Assembly (NCBI GenBank): GCA_938091115.1
Contig: CALKNI010000010.1
Span: 1-37,669 of the forward strand
DNA from: an uncultured Pirellulaceae bacterium
GTDB taxonomy: Bacteria > Planctomycetota > Planctomycetia > Pirellulales > Pirellulaceae
Length of the DNA: 37,669 bases
Direction of reading: 5' to 3'
Shown: piece by piece, positions 25,778-35,204 of the stretch
Position numbering within the stretch: the stretch's first letter is position 1
How the letters are laid out: every line of letters begins with the position of its first letter
The notes under the pieces: generated by a model
Databases searched by the model: none
The model's input: only the letters and a program-made list of their open reading frames with translations
Told to the model about the DNA's origin: nothing
Made by a program: the position numbers and the translations under genes

Positions 25778-26695
25778 TTGCAACACCTCTGGAACCCCAT
25801 GCACCCGTCACCAGCGAATTTACCGGCTCGACAATGGTCTCTTCAATCGACCACTCTTCGTTTCACCCGAGTCCCCACCGTGATGGGTATCGTAAATGTG
25901 ACGCCCGACAGCTTTTCCGATGGCGGATTATTCATTGAAACAGATCGAGCAATCGACCATGCGCTGAAACTGGCCTCCGAAGGTGCGGGAATTCTCGATA
26001 TTGGCGGCGAGAGCACACGGCCTTATAGCCAAACAGTCGATCAAAAAGATGAACTCGAACGAGTAATTCCTGTCATTCGAGGCCTTGTCAAACAAACCGA
26101 TGTTCCTATTTCAATCGACACCACCAAAGCAAGTGTTGCCAAAGCGGCCATGGATGAAGGGGCGCAAATCATTAATGACGTTACGGGGCTCGAAGGCGAT
26201 CCCAAAATGATCGATGTCGCACTCAAATCTGGGGCGGGGGTGTGCGCAATGCATATGCAGGGAACACCGCAGACAATGCAAGATAGCCCGAGCTATCTAG
26301 ACGTTGTTCAGGAAATCCATGCTTATCTGGCGAAACGGAAAATTCATTTACTCGACGCGGGCATTTCAGTTGAAAAAATATGCCTAGACCCCGGAATTGG
26401 ATTCGGCAAATCCCATCGCCATAATCTCGAACTGCTAAACAAGTGTGAACAGTATCTTGATCTTGGCTGCCCAATCCTCATCGGGCATTCACGAAAAGGC
26501 ATGATCGGAAAAATTCTTGGCGATCCGGATGCGAATCGCGACTCAGCAACCATGGCAATTACACTCATGCTGGCCCGTAAAAAAATCCAAATTGTACGCG
26601 TTCACGAAGTAGAGGAAACGGTGCAAGCACTCAAGACATTCGCCGCCGTTGGAGGAATCGATGGACAAATCTCACTGCCCACCGAAAATCAATGA
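25778..26695 (+). CDS. folP: Dihydropteroate synthase
   Basis: 305 residues from TTG at 25778; an ATG at 25799 gives 298 and is about equally plausible. It condenses 6-hydroxymethyl-dihydropterin pyrophosphate with p-aminobenzoate in folate synthesis, and is the sulfonamide target. Family motifs are clear: MGIVNVTPDSFSDGG at 36-50, DIGGESTRP at 74-82, ISIDTTKASVA, LDPGIGFGKS, and CPILIGHSRKGMIG. These are the pterin- and sulfa-binding loops of the TIM barrel. It begins 7 bases after the toroid-protein stop, suggesting one transcript despite unrelated functions. It converges with the giant gene ending at 26707, with only 11 bases between the stops and no terminator seen. Confidence 0.96.
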   Translation: MQHLWNPMHPSPANLPARQWSLQSTTLRFTRVPTVMGIVNVTPDSFSDGGLFIETDRAIDHALKLASEGAGILDIGGESTRPYSQTVDQKDELERVIPVIRGLVKQTDVPISIDTTKASVAKAAMDEGAQIINDVTGLEGDPKMIDVALKSGAGVCAMHMQGTPQTMQDSPSYLDVVQEIHAYLAKRKIHLLDAGISVEKICLDPGIGFGKSHRHNLELLNKCEQYLDLGCPILIGHSRKGMIGKILGDPDANRDSATMAITLMLARKKIQIVRVHEVEETVQALKTFAAVGGIDGQISLPTENQ

Positions 26696-26706
26696 GACCA
26701 TAACGA

Positions 26707-29700
26707 CTACTCGATGAAACTCTTTAGCAGTACCGCCCGATCAACATTATGATTTTTACCGGGCTCAAATGAGACAGGGATCGATCGGTCGAGCAAGAAA
26801 AATCCACGAGGCCGATACACATCACCAACCTGACTTCCCGCTTCAACACCTCTGCCTTTGTTCAACTTCAATTCGCCGTTCGCGTCGGTCTCAAAATAAC
26901 CAACCGTAATCCAGATAGCAAACACACTGGACCTGGTTGTCACAAGGTTCCCCAATCGCTGCCGCATGTTGTTTCTAAAATAGGCGGAACGTTGATCAAA
27001 ATTAGAATTGAAAAAATCAAATACCGGCAATTCCGAATCAGAATTTGCATAATCACCACTTGGTAACCGAAACAACCCACATTGACTTGGCATAACATCG
27101 TAGCCAACTGGTGCGCGATTCGCCGCAACCGCGGGTCGATAAGGATTTCGAAACTGGTCCGTCACCCCGCCATCTCGTGATCTCACCCAATCTTCAAACT
27201 TGAGATCAGTTGAGTACCCTCCCATCACACTATTCCAAACTTCAGGGTCTAACACTGTATTAATATTGACTTTCCCGGGATAGCGATAATTCGATATCCC
27301 ATCAAACGGTGCAGCAAAACCAAACGAAATTTCATGATCGTCATCATTGAAAGTTGCGGGGTTAACATAGGTTTCTGTACCGGAAAATCTTGACGGAACT
27401 TCAACAAAGTCGAGAAGCCGGTGCAAACCAGGACCGAAAAAACTCTCCTTCACTTGGTCGGCGTGAAAATTCAATAAATGCGGATACTGAGAAGCATAAC
27501 TCTGACACTCAACGTTGGGATAGTCGGACTGAAAATCATCCTGCTGCATTGGCTTGAAAACATTTCGCCGGTTCCCGTCGAAGGCATCAGCTGGCATATC
27601 AAAAACCCGTGTCATCCAATAACTTGATGTATAGGGTACGTTGACCAATTCCAACTGGCTAACGTATGGACGGTTACTCCATGTCAACCAGCAAAAAGGT
27701 TCTTTGTTACGATCAAATTTTAAATCTTCAGAATCACGATAAGCAGCATTCAAGCCACCAAGTGACTCGATCAAATTCCAACTCAGTACATGGCTGTCCA
27801 GCAGATCAAAAAAATTATCGCAAGCTTCAGGCGCTGGATAATTACCTAGCCCCTGTATTCCATCGTGATCGCTTTTAAACAACAGCCGATTTCGTTTAGA
27901 AGTTTGCCCGTAATCGCCCGCGCTTCCCCTGCGCTCGTGAGTTCCAAACCGCATCGCTCCGAGTCCTTCATTCATATTTGGGTCTGCATTCGCTGAATTG
28001 ACATTCACGCCATTGAAGGCAAACAAATCAATGGAACACGTGTCGATTGTCCGATAGGGATTTGAGGTTTTATTAAAGGCAAGCAGGGGATTTGCCAATC
28101 GCTGCAAATGGACGACGCGGTAAGGCTTACGCTCATCAGCATCGGCATCCGCAAGACCATCGTGCTGCAAATACTTTTCGTAGTGAGCTGGATCGAGCCG
28201 CTTATCAATGGGCTCATCAAAAGCGTAGTCAACTGGCGTGCCCGGAGTCGTCACATTTTCCGTAAATTTCAATCCGTCTGCGACAGGCTCGAGTCCAATC
28301 GGCGCCCCACCGGCAATCGTGCCGACCCCCTTCAGCCCTGCATAACCCTCGATTGGGTCACTCACGCCAAGTTCCCGTTCCCAACCACCATCGTTTAGAC
28401 CAATCGGCAAATTAACCGCGGAACGAGTAAACTTTTTCATTTCGGAATCAACGGGGTCCCATTGCACAATTTCAATCTGCTCGTTCGCGGGATCCAAACT
28501 TATTCGGCGGGTTCTATTCTGAAGCTCATCTGCCTCCAATGCCTCTGGCGTAATTCTCCGACCGAAATAATTATCAAACCTCTGATCGACTTTCTGCCCC
28601 GCAGTCCCAACAACTGCATAACGACCGGGCCCTACGAAACCGGCTTTAATGTCATCCGCAGGGAAATAAACCTCCGGCCCGACATCGACGGTAAACGACG
28701 GACGTTTGAAATAAATTCTCCTCACCGGAGTGACCGACTTACCGTTTGGATTACGTGATGCATCGTCAGGGTCAAGCGTTTCCTCGTCCGTTTCAGTGAC
28801 AACCAGTCGCCAAACGGGACTGGTTCCATCGGGAGACGTCTTTTGCAGATCGACCCCATTCAAACCCGCGTCGTAAAGTTCACGGGGCCGAACTTGATTC
28901 GCATCGTTCATGACCCATGGATTATACAGCTCGAAAAATGCAGATACTTTCGGAACCAAATGACTGTCAAAATCTTCACCTGGCTGATCCTGCGTGTAGG
29001 CGGCCGTCTCTCCTTCAACAACATCTTCCTGCGCAAGATTTTGGGTCCTGCGATCATGGGTCGCGAGCGTTTCCGTAATCAGTAACTCGGGACGTTCGGC
29101 GCCCCAAACAACAAATCGCATATCTGGCGCAATGCCATTATCTGGCTCAAAAATACTCCCATCGACATCCCACCCGTCCCAGGGATTCAAATCAAAAACA
29201 AAAGGAGTCATGATCGAATCCCGATCGCGAAAATCAACGACATTAGCAACCCATTGAGCAATTACTTTTCTGAATTCCGTTAGATCAATGGCATCCGTTT
29301 TTCCATCTTCATTGAAGTCGTACCAATCCCGTACATTAGTCAACCCATCTCCGTTGCGGTCAATTTTTTCAGTATTTAATAACGTAACCACGTATAGATG
29401 TCGCGCAAATCGAATCCTTGCGAACAGGCTATCCGGATCTCCCGTGAGCACCGAGTCGTTATCGTGATCAAATAGGAAAGTCGCCCCGTTGGGATGCACC
29501 AAAGAATCAACCTCGCCCATCTCATCGGTAACACCGTTGCCGTTGTTATCGATCCCATCTCCAAACGGTCGATTCACGTTCATCGGCAATCCACGGAAAA
29601 CTTCAGGGGGCAGCATCAACGATAACTGGTCGTCATCGCCAAGAATCTTTGCGAGTTTGATCGGTAGATTCTCGAAACTCGTTGGAACCTCGTAGCTGTG

Positions 29701-31407
29701 GGTTCCTACCGAATGGCGGTGCCTACCGTTCACAGATAAGCCAAGATCGATCAACCGAGGCGACAAGGTTTTTGAATCTACATCGAACGGCCGCAACAAC
29801 CGCTCAAGGTCTTTTGCCGAGTAGGGGAAGTCAGCGCTTCCTGTTTTAGCTCCAGTTAAGTCTGTTGCAGCAAAAGACATCTCATAAGGTGAGTCCATCA
29901 CCTCTGTTTTTAGAAATGAAAAAGCGACATCAGAGACTGGCATACCAATCGGGACTTCCGGATCTGAGACATCGCGAATCTCTGGATAACCGACGGAAAA
30001 TCGCCCAAAAACATCCATAGCTGAGCCGAAATGCCCGTCGACAGTCCCGGGCACTTTTGCCCCAAACCCGACATTAGGATATCCAAATAATTTATACTCC
30101 GACCAGCGATCACGGTGGTTTGCATCTCCTGGTAGACCGTCGCTTCCGTACCGATCTAACATGACCGCTTCAGCATTGGCAATGAGGTTATCAATCCGAA
30201 CTTCAGGAGGACCATATCCCTGTCCTCTTTTTGATTCAGTCATGTCAGGCAGCAATGGAATGGTCCTCATCTGCTCCCGCCCCGGCAACTGCGTCAAATT
30301 ACCATGGGCATTGAGATTAATCCGACCGTCGAGATCCACCACTAAGTAAGAAACCAGAGGTTTGACCACCACACCATCACCTCGGGATTCTTTTGGCAAA
30401 CCGATGTCCATCCAAATTCCATCTAACTCTCCGTCGTTGTTATTATCAACCGCGACACCATCGCCATTTGGGCCTCCGTTTTTAAGAGCACGGAAATCAC
30501 CACGGACATTGGATAACAAATTGGGACGATGGAAACTCGAATGCTTAAGTGAACCATCCGGATTGATTCCAGCAAGAAACATGTTCTGGAAATCGAATGT
30601 GTCATAGGGTTCATTGGGAGCCATGGAGTTCGCACCCCACTCGGCAGATGAGCTGTTTTGAATTGCAAAGTAACCACTTCCAGTTTTGCCCACTAACTGA
30701 TCGAGAGAGCGGCCAACTTGATTTGGCTGCAACGCGTTACCACCGAGGGCTGGAGAGCCAACACCAACGTGTGCTCGAAATTGACCCGCACCTGTACCTG
30801 AAAATGGACGACCATTAATCACAACTCGACGGTTCACCAACTGAGATTGAGCGTCAGTTACATTGAACCGAGAATCAATTTGACTTGGTAAAACAATGAA
30901 AGTGTGCTCACCTTCATCGACTTGATGATCAACGATTCGAGCAGTTAGCCCGCGAGCAGGCCCGGAAACTACCCCGATTAACAATCCGGTCATCGATCCG
31001 CTGACAGCTTCTGGAACAAAAATTTCTCCGTCGATTAAACGCGTCGCGTCACCGTTCAACTTCAAGACAACAAAATGTTCACTGCTGTCCGCCTCCGCGG
31101 AAGCAACCGTAGCTGAAATTCCGTAACCGTACATGTCGGCCAGTAAACTGTGTCCCCGCAGGGGCGAACTTGAATCGGCTAACGCAGGGCCTCTGACCAA
31201 ATCGTAAAACGCCCGCTCAAGCGCCGCCTGGCGATCTTTATCATGGATGTGCTTCGTTGAACGTTTTCGGGCTGCTCGAAAATAGTCATTGGAAACTAAT
31301 ACAAATGTCGTTCCCATTAATAAAAACAAAACGATCATGGTCACCACAAAGATCAAAGTGATCCCGCGGCGAGGCGTACTGGAAATTTTAGACGAGTCAA
31401 GTCTCAT
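26707..31407 (-). CDS. Giant pilin-leader (GspK/PilX-like) protein with calcium-loop motifs
   Basis: 1566 residues, far longer than known GspK or PilX proteins. The N-terminus looks like a class III prepilin signal: a basic leader ending in RRG, then a hydrophobic helix (ITLIFVVTMIVLFLLMGTTFVLV) and a polar, charged continuation. The +5 position is Phe rather than Glu; as I recall, GspK also lacks Glu5. Several Asp-rich loops (DNNNDGELDG, DRNGDGLTNVRDWYDFNEDGKTDAIDL) resemble EF-hand/dockerin calcium sites. The C-terminal 90 residues (RQRLGNLVTTRSSVFAIWITVGYFE to DRSIPVSFEPGKNHN) are closely repeated in the partial paralogue at 35205. Probably a surface or pseudopilus-associated protein; the family link is inferred from the N-terminus. 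Confidence 0.78.
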   Translation of the reverse strand: MRLDSSKISSTPRRGITLIFVVTMIVLFLLMGTTFVLVSNDYFRAARKRSTKHIHDKDRQAALERAFYDLVRGPALADSSSPLRGHSLLADMYGYGISATVASAEADSSEHFVVLKLNGDATRLIDGEIFVPEAVSGSMTGLLIGVVSGPARGLTARIVDHQVDEGEHTFIVLPSQIDSRFNVTDAQSQLVNRRVVINGRPFSGTGAGQFRAHVGVGSPALGGNALQPNQVGRSLDQLVGKTGSGYFAIQNSSSAEWGANSMAPNEPYDTFDFQNMFLAGINPDGSLKHSSFHRPNLLSNVRGDFRALKNGGPNGDGVAVDNNNDGELDGIWMDIGLPKESRGDGVVVKPLVSYLVVDLDGRINLNAHGNLTQLPGREQMRTIPLLPDMTESKRGQGYGPPEVRIDNLIANAEAVMLDRYGSDGLPGDANHRDRWSEYKLFGYPNVGFGAKVPGTVDGHFGSAMDVFGRFSVGYPEIRDVSDPEVPIGMPVSDVAFSFLKTEVMDSPYEMSFAATDLTGAKTGSADFPYSAKDLERLLRPFDVDSKTLSPRLIDLGLSVNGRHRHSVGTHSYEVPTSFENLPIKLAKILGDDDQLSLMLPPEVFRGLPMNVNRPFGDGIDNNGNGVTDEMGEVDSLVHPNGATFLFDHDNDSVLTGDPDSLFARIRFARHLYVVTLLNTEKIDRNGDGLTNVRDWYDFNEDGKTDAIDLTEFRKVIAQWVANVVDFRDRDSIMTPFVFDLNPWDGWDVDGSIFEPDNGIAPDMRFVVWGAERPELLITETLATHDRRTQNLAQEDVVEGETAAYTQDQPGEDFDSHLVPKVSAFFELYNPWVMNDANQVRPRELYDAGLNGVDLQKTSPDGTSPVWRLVVTETDEETLDPDDASRNPNGKSVTPVRRIYFKRPSFTVDVGPEVYFPADDIKAGFVGPGRYAVVGTAGQKVDQRFDNYFGRRITPEALEADELQNRTRRISLDPANEQIEIVQWDPVDSEMKKFTRSAVNLPIGLNDGGWERELGVSDPIEGYAGLKGVGTIAGGAPIGLEPVADGLKFTENVTTPGTPVDYAFDEPIDKRLDPAHYEKYLQHDGLADADADERKPYRVVHLQRLANPLLAFNKTSNPYRTIDTCSIDLFAFNGVNVNSANADPNMNEGLGAMRFGTHERRGSAGDYGQTSKRNRLLFKSDHDGIQGLGNYPAPEACDNFFDLLDSHVLSWNLIESLGGLNAAYRDSEDLKFDRNKEPFCWLTWSNRPYVSQLELVNVPYTSSYWMTRVFDMPADAFDGNRRNVFKPMQQDDFQSDYPNVECQSYASQYPHLLNFHADQVKESFFGPGLHRLLDFVEVPSRFSGTETYVNPATFNDDDHEISFGFAAPFDGISNYRYPGKVNINTVLDPEVWNSVMGGYSTDLKFEDWVRSRDGGVTDQFRNPYRPAVAANRAPVGYDVMPSQCGLFRLPSGDYANSDSELPVFDFFNSNFDQRSAYFRNNMRQRLGNLVTTRSSVFAIWITVGYFETDANGELKLNKGRGVEAGSQVGDVYRPRGFFLLDRSIPVSFEPGKNHNVDRAVLLKSFIE

Positions 31408-31716
31408 GATAATTTTTGGCGCAACGACATTTTCGGCGTGTGTCTTGTTTAAGTATCGGAATTCAAAGGGGCAGGAGGCGGCATTATTTGCGAAGCCTGA
31501 TTGAGTCGCCAGAATTTACCTCACACGACCCTATTCTTTTACCTAACCACTATTTTCGGCAATCTAACTAACGATAGCATTCAAGCGGATTGCTCTTTCA
31601 CTATGAATACCGAATCAAATTGATTTGAAACAAGAGGGGAATTATTTCCTAACGCTTGCCAAAAGCAAATCGAGATCCATCAACAACTTCTTAGGACGTT
31701 CTTTTTGGAGGGGAAG
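31408..31716. other. Divergent intergenic region before the giant gene and the ACP gene
   Basis: 309 bases without a convincing gene. A 14-bp inverted repeat, TCAAAT-TG-ATTTGA, lies at 31615-31628. A strong Shine-Dalgarno (GGAGGGG, from 31707) precedes the ACP start. No clear promoter hexamers were identified. Confidence 0.5.
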
Positions 31717-32085
31717 ATGTCGCTGGGACACCTCGGTAAAACCAGATTCTTAAGATACAATGAGACTCGTGAAAATATCGACCGCCAGCTTAAGAACTTC
31801 CCCATGAGACCTGTAGACGAAACGACAACTCGAATCCTTGATTGGTTAATTGAGACCTTCCCATTAGCCCAACAGCGAGAAATCGACTCCGATGATTCTC
31901 TTTTAGAAAGCGGCATCGTCGATTCGCTGGGAACTCTGGAAGTCGTTCACTTTCTTGAAGCAGAATTTGAATTGATTGTTACCGATGAAGAAATGACCCC
32001 CGAGTATTTCGAGACGGCGCGGTCTATCGCGAAACTCGTAGCTCTCAAATCAAATCCGATTCACCCGCAGTCTGAATCCAACTGA
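31717..32085 (+). CDS. Acyl carrier protein (exosortase-locus type)
   Basis: 122 residues from the ATG at 31717, chosen because GGAGGGG sits about 5 bases upstream. A TTG at 31705 would add four residues overlapping that ribosome site. About 30 extra N-terminal residues precede a typical four-helix carrier domain: TRILDWLIETF, the attachment motif GIVDSLGTLEVV with Ser70 as the predicted 4'-phosphopantetheine site, then FLEAEFELIVTDEEMTPEYFETARSIAKLV. The stop lies 2 bases before the ligase start, so the carrier and ligase are coupled. It likely receives the acyl or aminoacyl group activated by the next gene product. Substrate unknown. Confidence 0.87.
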   Translation: MSLGHLGKTRFLRYNETRENIDRQLKNFPMRPVDETTTRILDWLIETFPLAQQREIDSDDSLLESGIVDSLGTLEVVHFLEAEFELIVTDEEMTPEYFETARSIAKLVALKSNPIHPQSESN

Positions 32086-32087
32086 GT

Positions 32088-33656
32088 ATGCAGTACCTCA
32101 TTCATCACATGCTCTCTGAGAGCGCTGCGAAGTTTCCCGCCAGCGAAGCCTTGGTGGCGAAAAACCATCGCATTAACTACGAGGACATGGCCACTCAAGT
32201 CGTCAACGTAGCTGGAAACTTAAGGGAACTGGGAGTCAAGCGCGGCGATCGTATCGCAATCTTCCTTCCGCCAGATTCCTCTCTACCGCTCGCCATTTTT
32301 GCAACGGCACAAGCATCGGCAGTCTTCGTGCCCATTCACCACGGTCTGTTCCCAGATCAGGTTTTACACATTCTCAATGATTGTGGAGCGGTTGCGTTAA
32401 TTACCGATGCCACGCGATTGGAACGACTCCGAAACGTCCTTCCGAATGCACCTGCACTCAAACTCACGATCGTGGACTCAACTAACGATGTCTCCAATTC
32501 CCTAGAAACTTATTCCTGGAAATCACTTTGTGAGCATCAATCATCAACGAGCGACCAGTGCATTGAGAGAGACCTCGCAGCAATCCTTTACACCTCTGGT
32601 TCCACGGGTTGTCCAAAAGGCGTCATGCTAAGTCACGCCAACGTCATCGCCGGCGCAAAAATCGTCTCTGACTATCTCAATCTTTCTAACGCTGACCGAT
32701 TACTAGCAGCACTCCCTCTTAGCTTTGACGCAGGACTCAACCAACTTACGACCACGGTTTTGCAAGGCGCCACTACGGTGATGGTCTCATTCCGTTTTGG
32801 ACGTGAGATTGTTAGCCAGCTGATTGAGGAAAAAATAACTGGATTGGCTGGAGTCCCATCGCTGTGGAGCTTACTCGCCCAACCGAGTTCAGGGCTTGGG
32901 AAACAACCGCTCTCGCATTTACGGTATATCACCAACACCGGAGGCGCAATGCCTCAGACGTTGCTACGTCAACTGCAGGACCTGCTTCCATCGACTGACA
33001 TCGTGCTGATGTACGGATTGACCGAAGCATTTCGATCAACCTATTTACCACCCGAAGAACTCAAATCGCGGCCCACGTCGATGGGCAAACCCATTCCCAA
33101 TACAGAAATTCTTGTGATCAATGATTCCGGCAACCGATGCAAACCCGGTGAAACGGGGGAATTGGTTCACCATGGCCCCACCGTTTCAATGGGTTATTGG
33201 GGGCATCCTGATCTGACCACCCAAGTCCTTCGTCCGCACCCCGATCCGTTGCCCGGCCATCCTAATGACGCGCTCGTGTGTTATTCAGGCGATCTAGTTC
33301 GACAGGATGAAGATGGATTTTTATATTTTGTTGGCCGCCGGGATAATCAAATTAAGTCTGCTGGATTCCGGATAAGTCCCAACGAAGTGGAAGATGTCCT
33401 GTGCCAAGTTGCACCACTGCGACAGGTTGCCGTGATCGGCGTGCCCGACACAGTTCTGGGACAACATCTAGTCGCCTTTGCGATTCCTCAGGAGAATGCA
33501 GGAGCGCTCGATGCTGCTACGGTTCTCGCGGATTGCACTTCGAAAATACCGCGCCATATGGTTCCTAAAAAAATCCACTTCGTCTCTGAACTTCCCATGA
33601 CTTCCAGTGGGAAAGTCAATTATCCAGCACTTCGAGACGAAGAATCCTCAAACTAG
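32088..33656 (+). CDS. AMP-forming acyl-CoA/acyl-ACP ligase, exosortase A-associated type
   Basis: 522 residues of the ANL adenylating superfamily. The phosphate-binding loop is YTSGSTGCPKG at 168-178. The A5-like motif is MYGLTEAFRST, the A7/A8 region is YSGDLVRQDEDGFLYFVGRRDNQIKSAGFRISPNEVE, and the C-terminal catalytic lysine lies in TSSGKVNYPAL. These enzymes activate a carboxylic acid as an acyl-adenylate and transfer it to CoA or a carrier protein. The coupled ACP upstream and the PLP decarboxylase downstream match the gene trio known beside exosortase A in exopolysaccharide clusters (TIGR03098/TIGR03099 families, from memory). The acid substrate cannot be read from the sequence. Confidence 0.9.
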   Translation: MQYLIHHMLSESAAKFPASEALVAKNHRINYEDMATQVVNVAGNLRELGVKRGDRIAIFLPPDSSLPLAIFATAQASAVFVPIHHGLFPDQVLHILNDCGAVALITDATRLERLRNVLPNAPALKLTIVDSTNDVSNSLETYSWKSLCEHQSSTSDQCIERDLAAILYTSGSTGCPKGVMLSHANVIAGAKIVSDYLNLSNADRLLAALPLSFDAGLNQLTTTVLQGATTVMVSFRFGREIVSQLIEEKITGLAGVPSLWSLLAQPSSGLGKQPLSHLRYITNTGGAMPQTLLRQLQDLLPSTDIVLMYGLTEAFRSTYLPPEELKSRPTSMGKPIPNTEILVINDSGNRCKPGETGELVHHGPTVSMGYWGHPDLTTQVLRPHPDPLPGHPNDALVCYSGDLVRQDEDGFLYFVGRRDNQIKSAGFRISPNEVEDVLCQVAPLRQVAVIGVPDTVLGQHLVAFAIPQENAGALDAATVLADCTSKIPRHMVPKKIHFVSELPMTSSGKVNYPALRDEESSN

Positions 33657-33660
33657 CTAC

Positions 33661-33678
33661 GTCGACACCCCTGTCGAC
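33661..33678. repeat. Hairpin after the ligase gene
   Basis: A perfect 7-bp stem, GTCGACA with TGTCGAC, has a CCCC loop and starts 4 bases after the ligase stop codon. No T-run follows. It is the first of two tandem hairpins in the gap before the decarboxylase gene. Confidence 0.65.
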
Positions 33679-33684
33679 AGACGC

Positions 33685-33706
33685 TTTGATTTCCTTGAAA
33701 ATCAAA
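33685..33706. repeat. Second hairpin in the ligase-decarboxylase gap
   Basis: The arms TTTGATTT (33685-33692) and AAATCAAA (33699-33706) form a perfect 8-bp stem around a 6-base loop. With the previous hairpin it could protect or attenuate the mRNA between the second and third genes of the trio. Confidence 0.6.
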
Positions 33707-33787
33707 CGACAGCTTAGGCAACGGCATTCTAATTAGATTGCTCGTCAAGTGACTTGACCTCTTTTGGTTCTACCGAACTGTTAACTG

Positions 33788-35134
33788 ATGAAATCTAAAC
33801 GATCTCAATTGAATCACGCAGCACGACTCGCAGAAAAACGTTTCGGAATCTGTGAACACCAATTGTCAATTGGCAATCTCTCCATTGAAGAACTGACAAA
33901 GAAGTTTGGCACCCCTCTGTTTATTTATCATCGGGAAACGATCACCAACACCATCCAAGATTTACAAGCTCGCCTTCCCGATCGATTTCAACTTTACTAT
34001 TCGATCAAAGCCAATCCCAATGCTGCTATCCTGCGAACCGTTCTTGCAGAGGGATGCGGCCTCGAGATCGCCTCCTGCGGGGAATTACAACAAGCGCTTG
34101 CCGCTGGCTGTCATCCTGAACAAATTCTGTTCGCCGGACCGGGAAAAACAACCGCGGAACTAACCACTGCCCTCGAGGCTGGAATCGGTGAAATCCATGT
34201 CGAGTCAATTGAGGAAGCAAGATGGATCAATCAACTCGCTGGCGAAAAGAGATCCGTCGAATCCATTTCACTGCGAGTCAACCCCGTCGACACCGCCGGC
34301 GGCGCGATGCAAATGGGAGGCAAACCCTCTCCGTTTGGAATTGATGAAGAATCTCTGGAATCCGTTGTCGCCGAAATCAAACAGCAAGACAATACCAGGA
34401 TCACTGGCGTTCACCTGTATATGGGCACCCAAATTCTCGATGCTGAAATTTTAATCGCGCAGTATCATCGGGGCATTTCAATTGCTAATGCCGTCGCCGA
34501 ACAAATAGAATCTCCTCTGGCGACGCTCGATTTTGGCGGCGGACTAGGAACCCCCTACTTTGCCCACGAAACCGAACTTGATCTCGACGCATTTCAACAA
34601 GGCTTGATTGGAATCGATAAAGCCATGGCATCCTCCCCGTGGCTCGCTGAAACGAAAGCCATCATCGAACCCGGACGGTTTCTTGTGAATGAAGCCGGAG
34701 TCTATGTTTCCCGCGTCACCCGTGTTAAACACTCGCGGGGAAAAACCTATGCGGTCATCGACGGTGGCATGCATCACCACCTCGCGGCGTCCGGAAATCT
34801 TGGACAAACCATCAAGCGGAACTATCCTTTAGCAGTGCTCAATAAAATTGATGAGCCTCACACTGCGGACTTGGTTGAAATTGTCGGCCCCCTGTGCACA
34901 CCACTCGACACCCTCGGCCGTTCGATTTCATTGCCGCCTATCGAAGCAGGGGACTTGGTCGGTGTCTTTCAATCAGGCGCCTACGCTCGGGCAGCCAGTC
35001 CGCTTGGATTCCTCAGTCACCCAACGCCCGCGGAAGTCATGGTCGCTGAAAAAGACGCTCACCTGATTCGTCGTCGAGGTCTCGCTAAAGATCTGCTGGA
35101 AGATCAACAGCTGGACTCAACGGAAACGGACTAG
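33788..35134 (+). CDS. PLP-dependent decarboxylase, fold type III (exosortase A-associated type)
   Basis: 448 residues of the ornithine/diaminopimelate decarboxylase (LysA-like) fold. The PLP-binding lysine is Lys74 in YYSIKANPN. The phosphate-binding glycines are at 250-252 (LDFGGGLGTPY), EPGR is at 294-297, and the second active-site block has Cys370 in VGPLCTPLD. The N-terminal extension of about 25 residues is basic. The GPLCTPLD block and gene order (ACP, ligase, decarboxylase) fit the exosortase A-associated subgroup better than true LysA, but LysA cannot be excluded. It follows the ligase after 131 bases holding two hairpins, so expression may be separately tuned. It may act on a carrier-linked or free amino acid; this is inferred. 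Confidence 0.9.
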   Translation: MKSKRSQLNHAARLAEKRFGICEHQLSIGNLSIEELTKKFGTPLFIYHRETITNTIQDLQARLPDRFQLYYSIKANPNAAILRTVLAEGCGLEIASCGELQQALAAGCHPEQILFAGPGKTTAELTTALEAGIGEIHVESIEEARWINQLAGEKRSVESISLRVNPVDTAGGAMQMGGKPSPFGIDEESLESVVAEIKQQDNTRITGVHLYMGTQILDAEILIAQYHRGISIANAVAEQIESPLATLDFGGGLGTPYFAHETELDLDAFQQGLIGIDKAMASSPWLAETKAIIEPGRFLVNEAGVYVSRVTRVKHSRGKTYAVIDGGMHHHLAASGNLGQTIKRNYPLAVLNKIDEPHTADLVEIVGPLCTPLDTLGRSISLPPIEAGDLVGVFQSGAYARAASPLGFLSHPTPAEVMVAEKDAHLIRRRGLAKDLLEDQQLDSTETD

Positions 35135-35143
35135 CAGCCCCGA

Positions 35144-35162
35144 CCGTTCGTGATCCGAACGG
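35144..35162. terminator. Possible bidirectional terminator hairpin between convergent genes
   Basis: The arms CCGTTCG (35144-35150) and CGAACGG (35156-35162) form a perfect 7-bp stem with a 5-base loop. It lies between the decarboxylase stop (35134) and the convergent giant paralogue stop (35205). No T-run follows on either strand, so termination function is only suggested by placement. Confidence 0.45.
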
Positions 35163-35204
35163 CGGAACTGTCAGCCAAGTCAGAGATTGCGGCCACGAGG
35201 AACT

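Noticed and set aside
33788..35134. Calling the decarboxylase lysA
   Set aside because: The fold is shared, but the upstream ACP and adenylating ligase and the VGPLCTPLD block fit the exosortase-associated subgroup better, so no lysA symbol is given.
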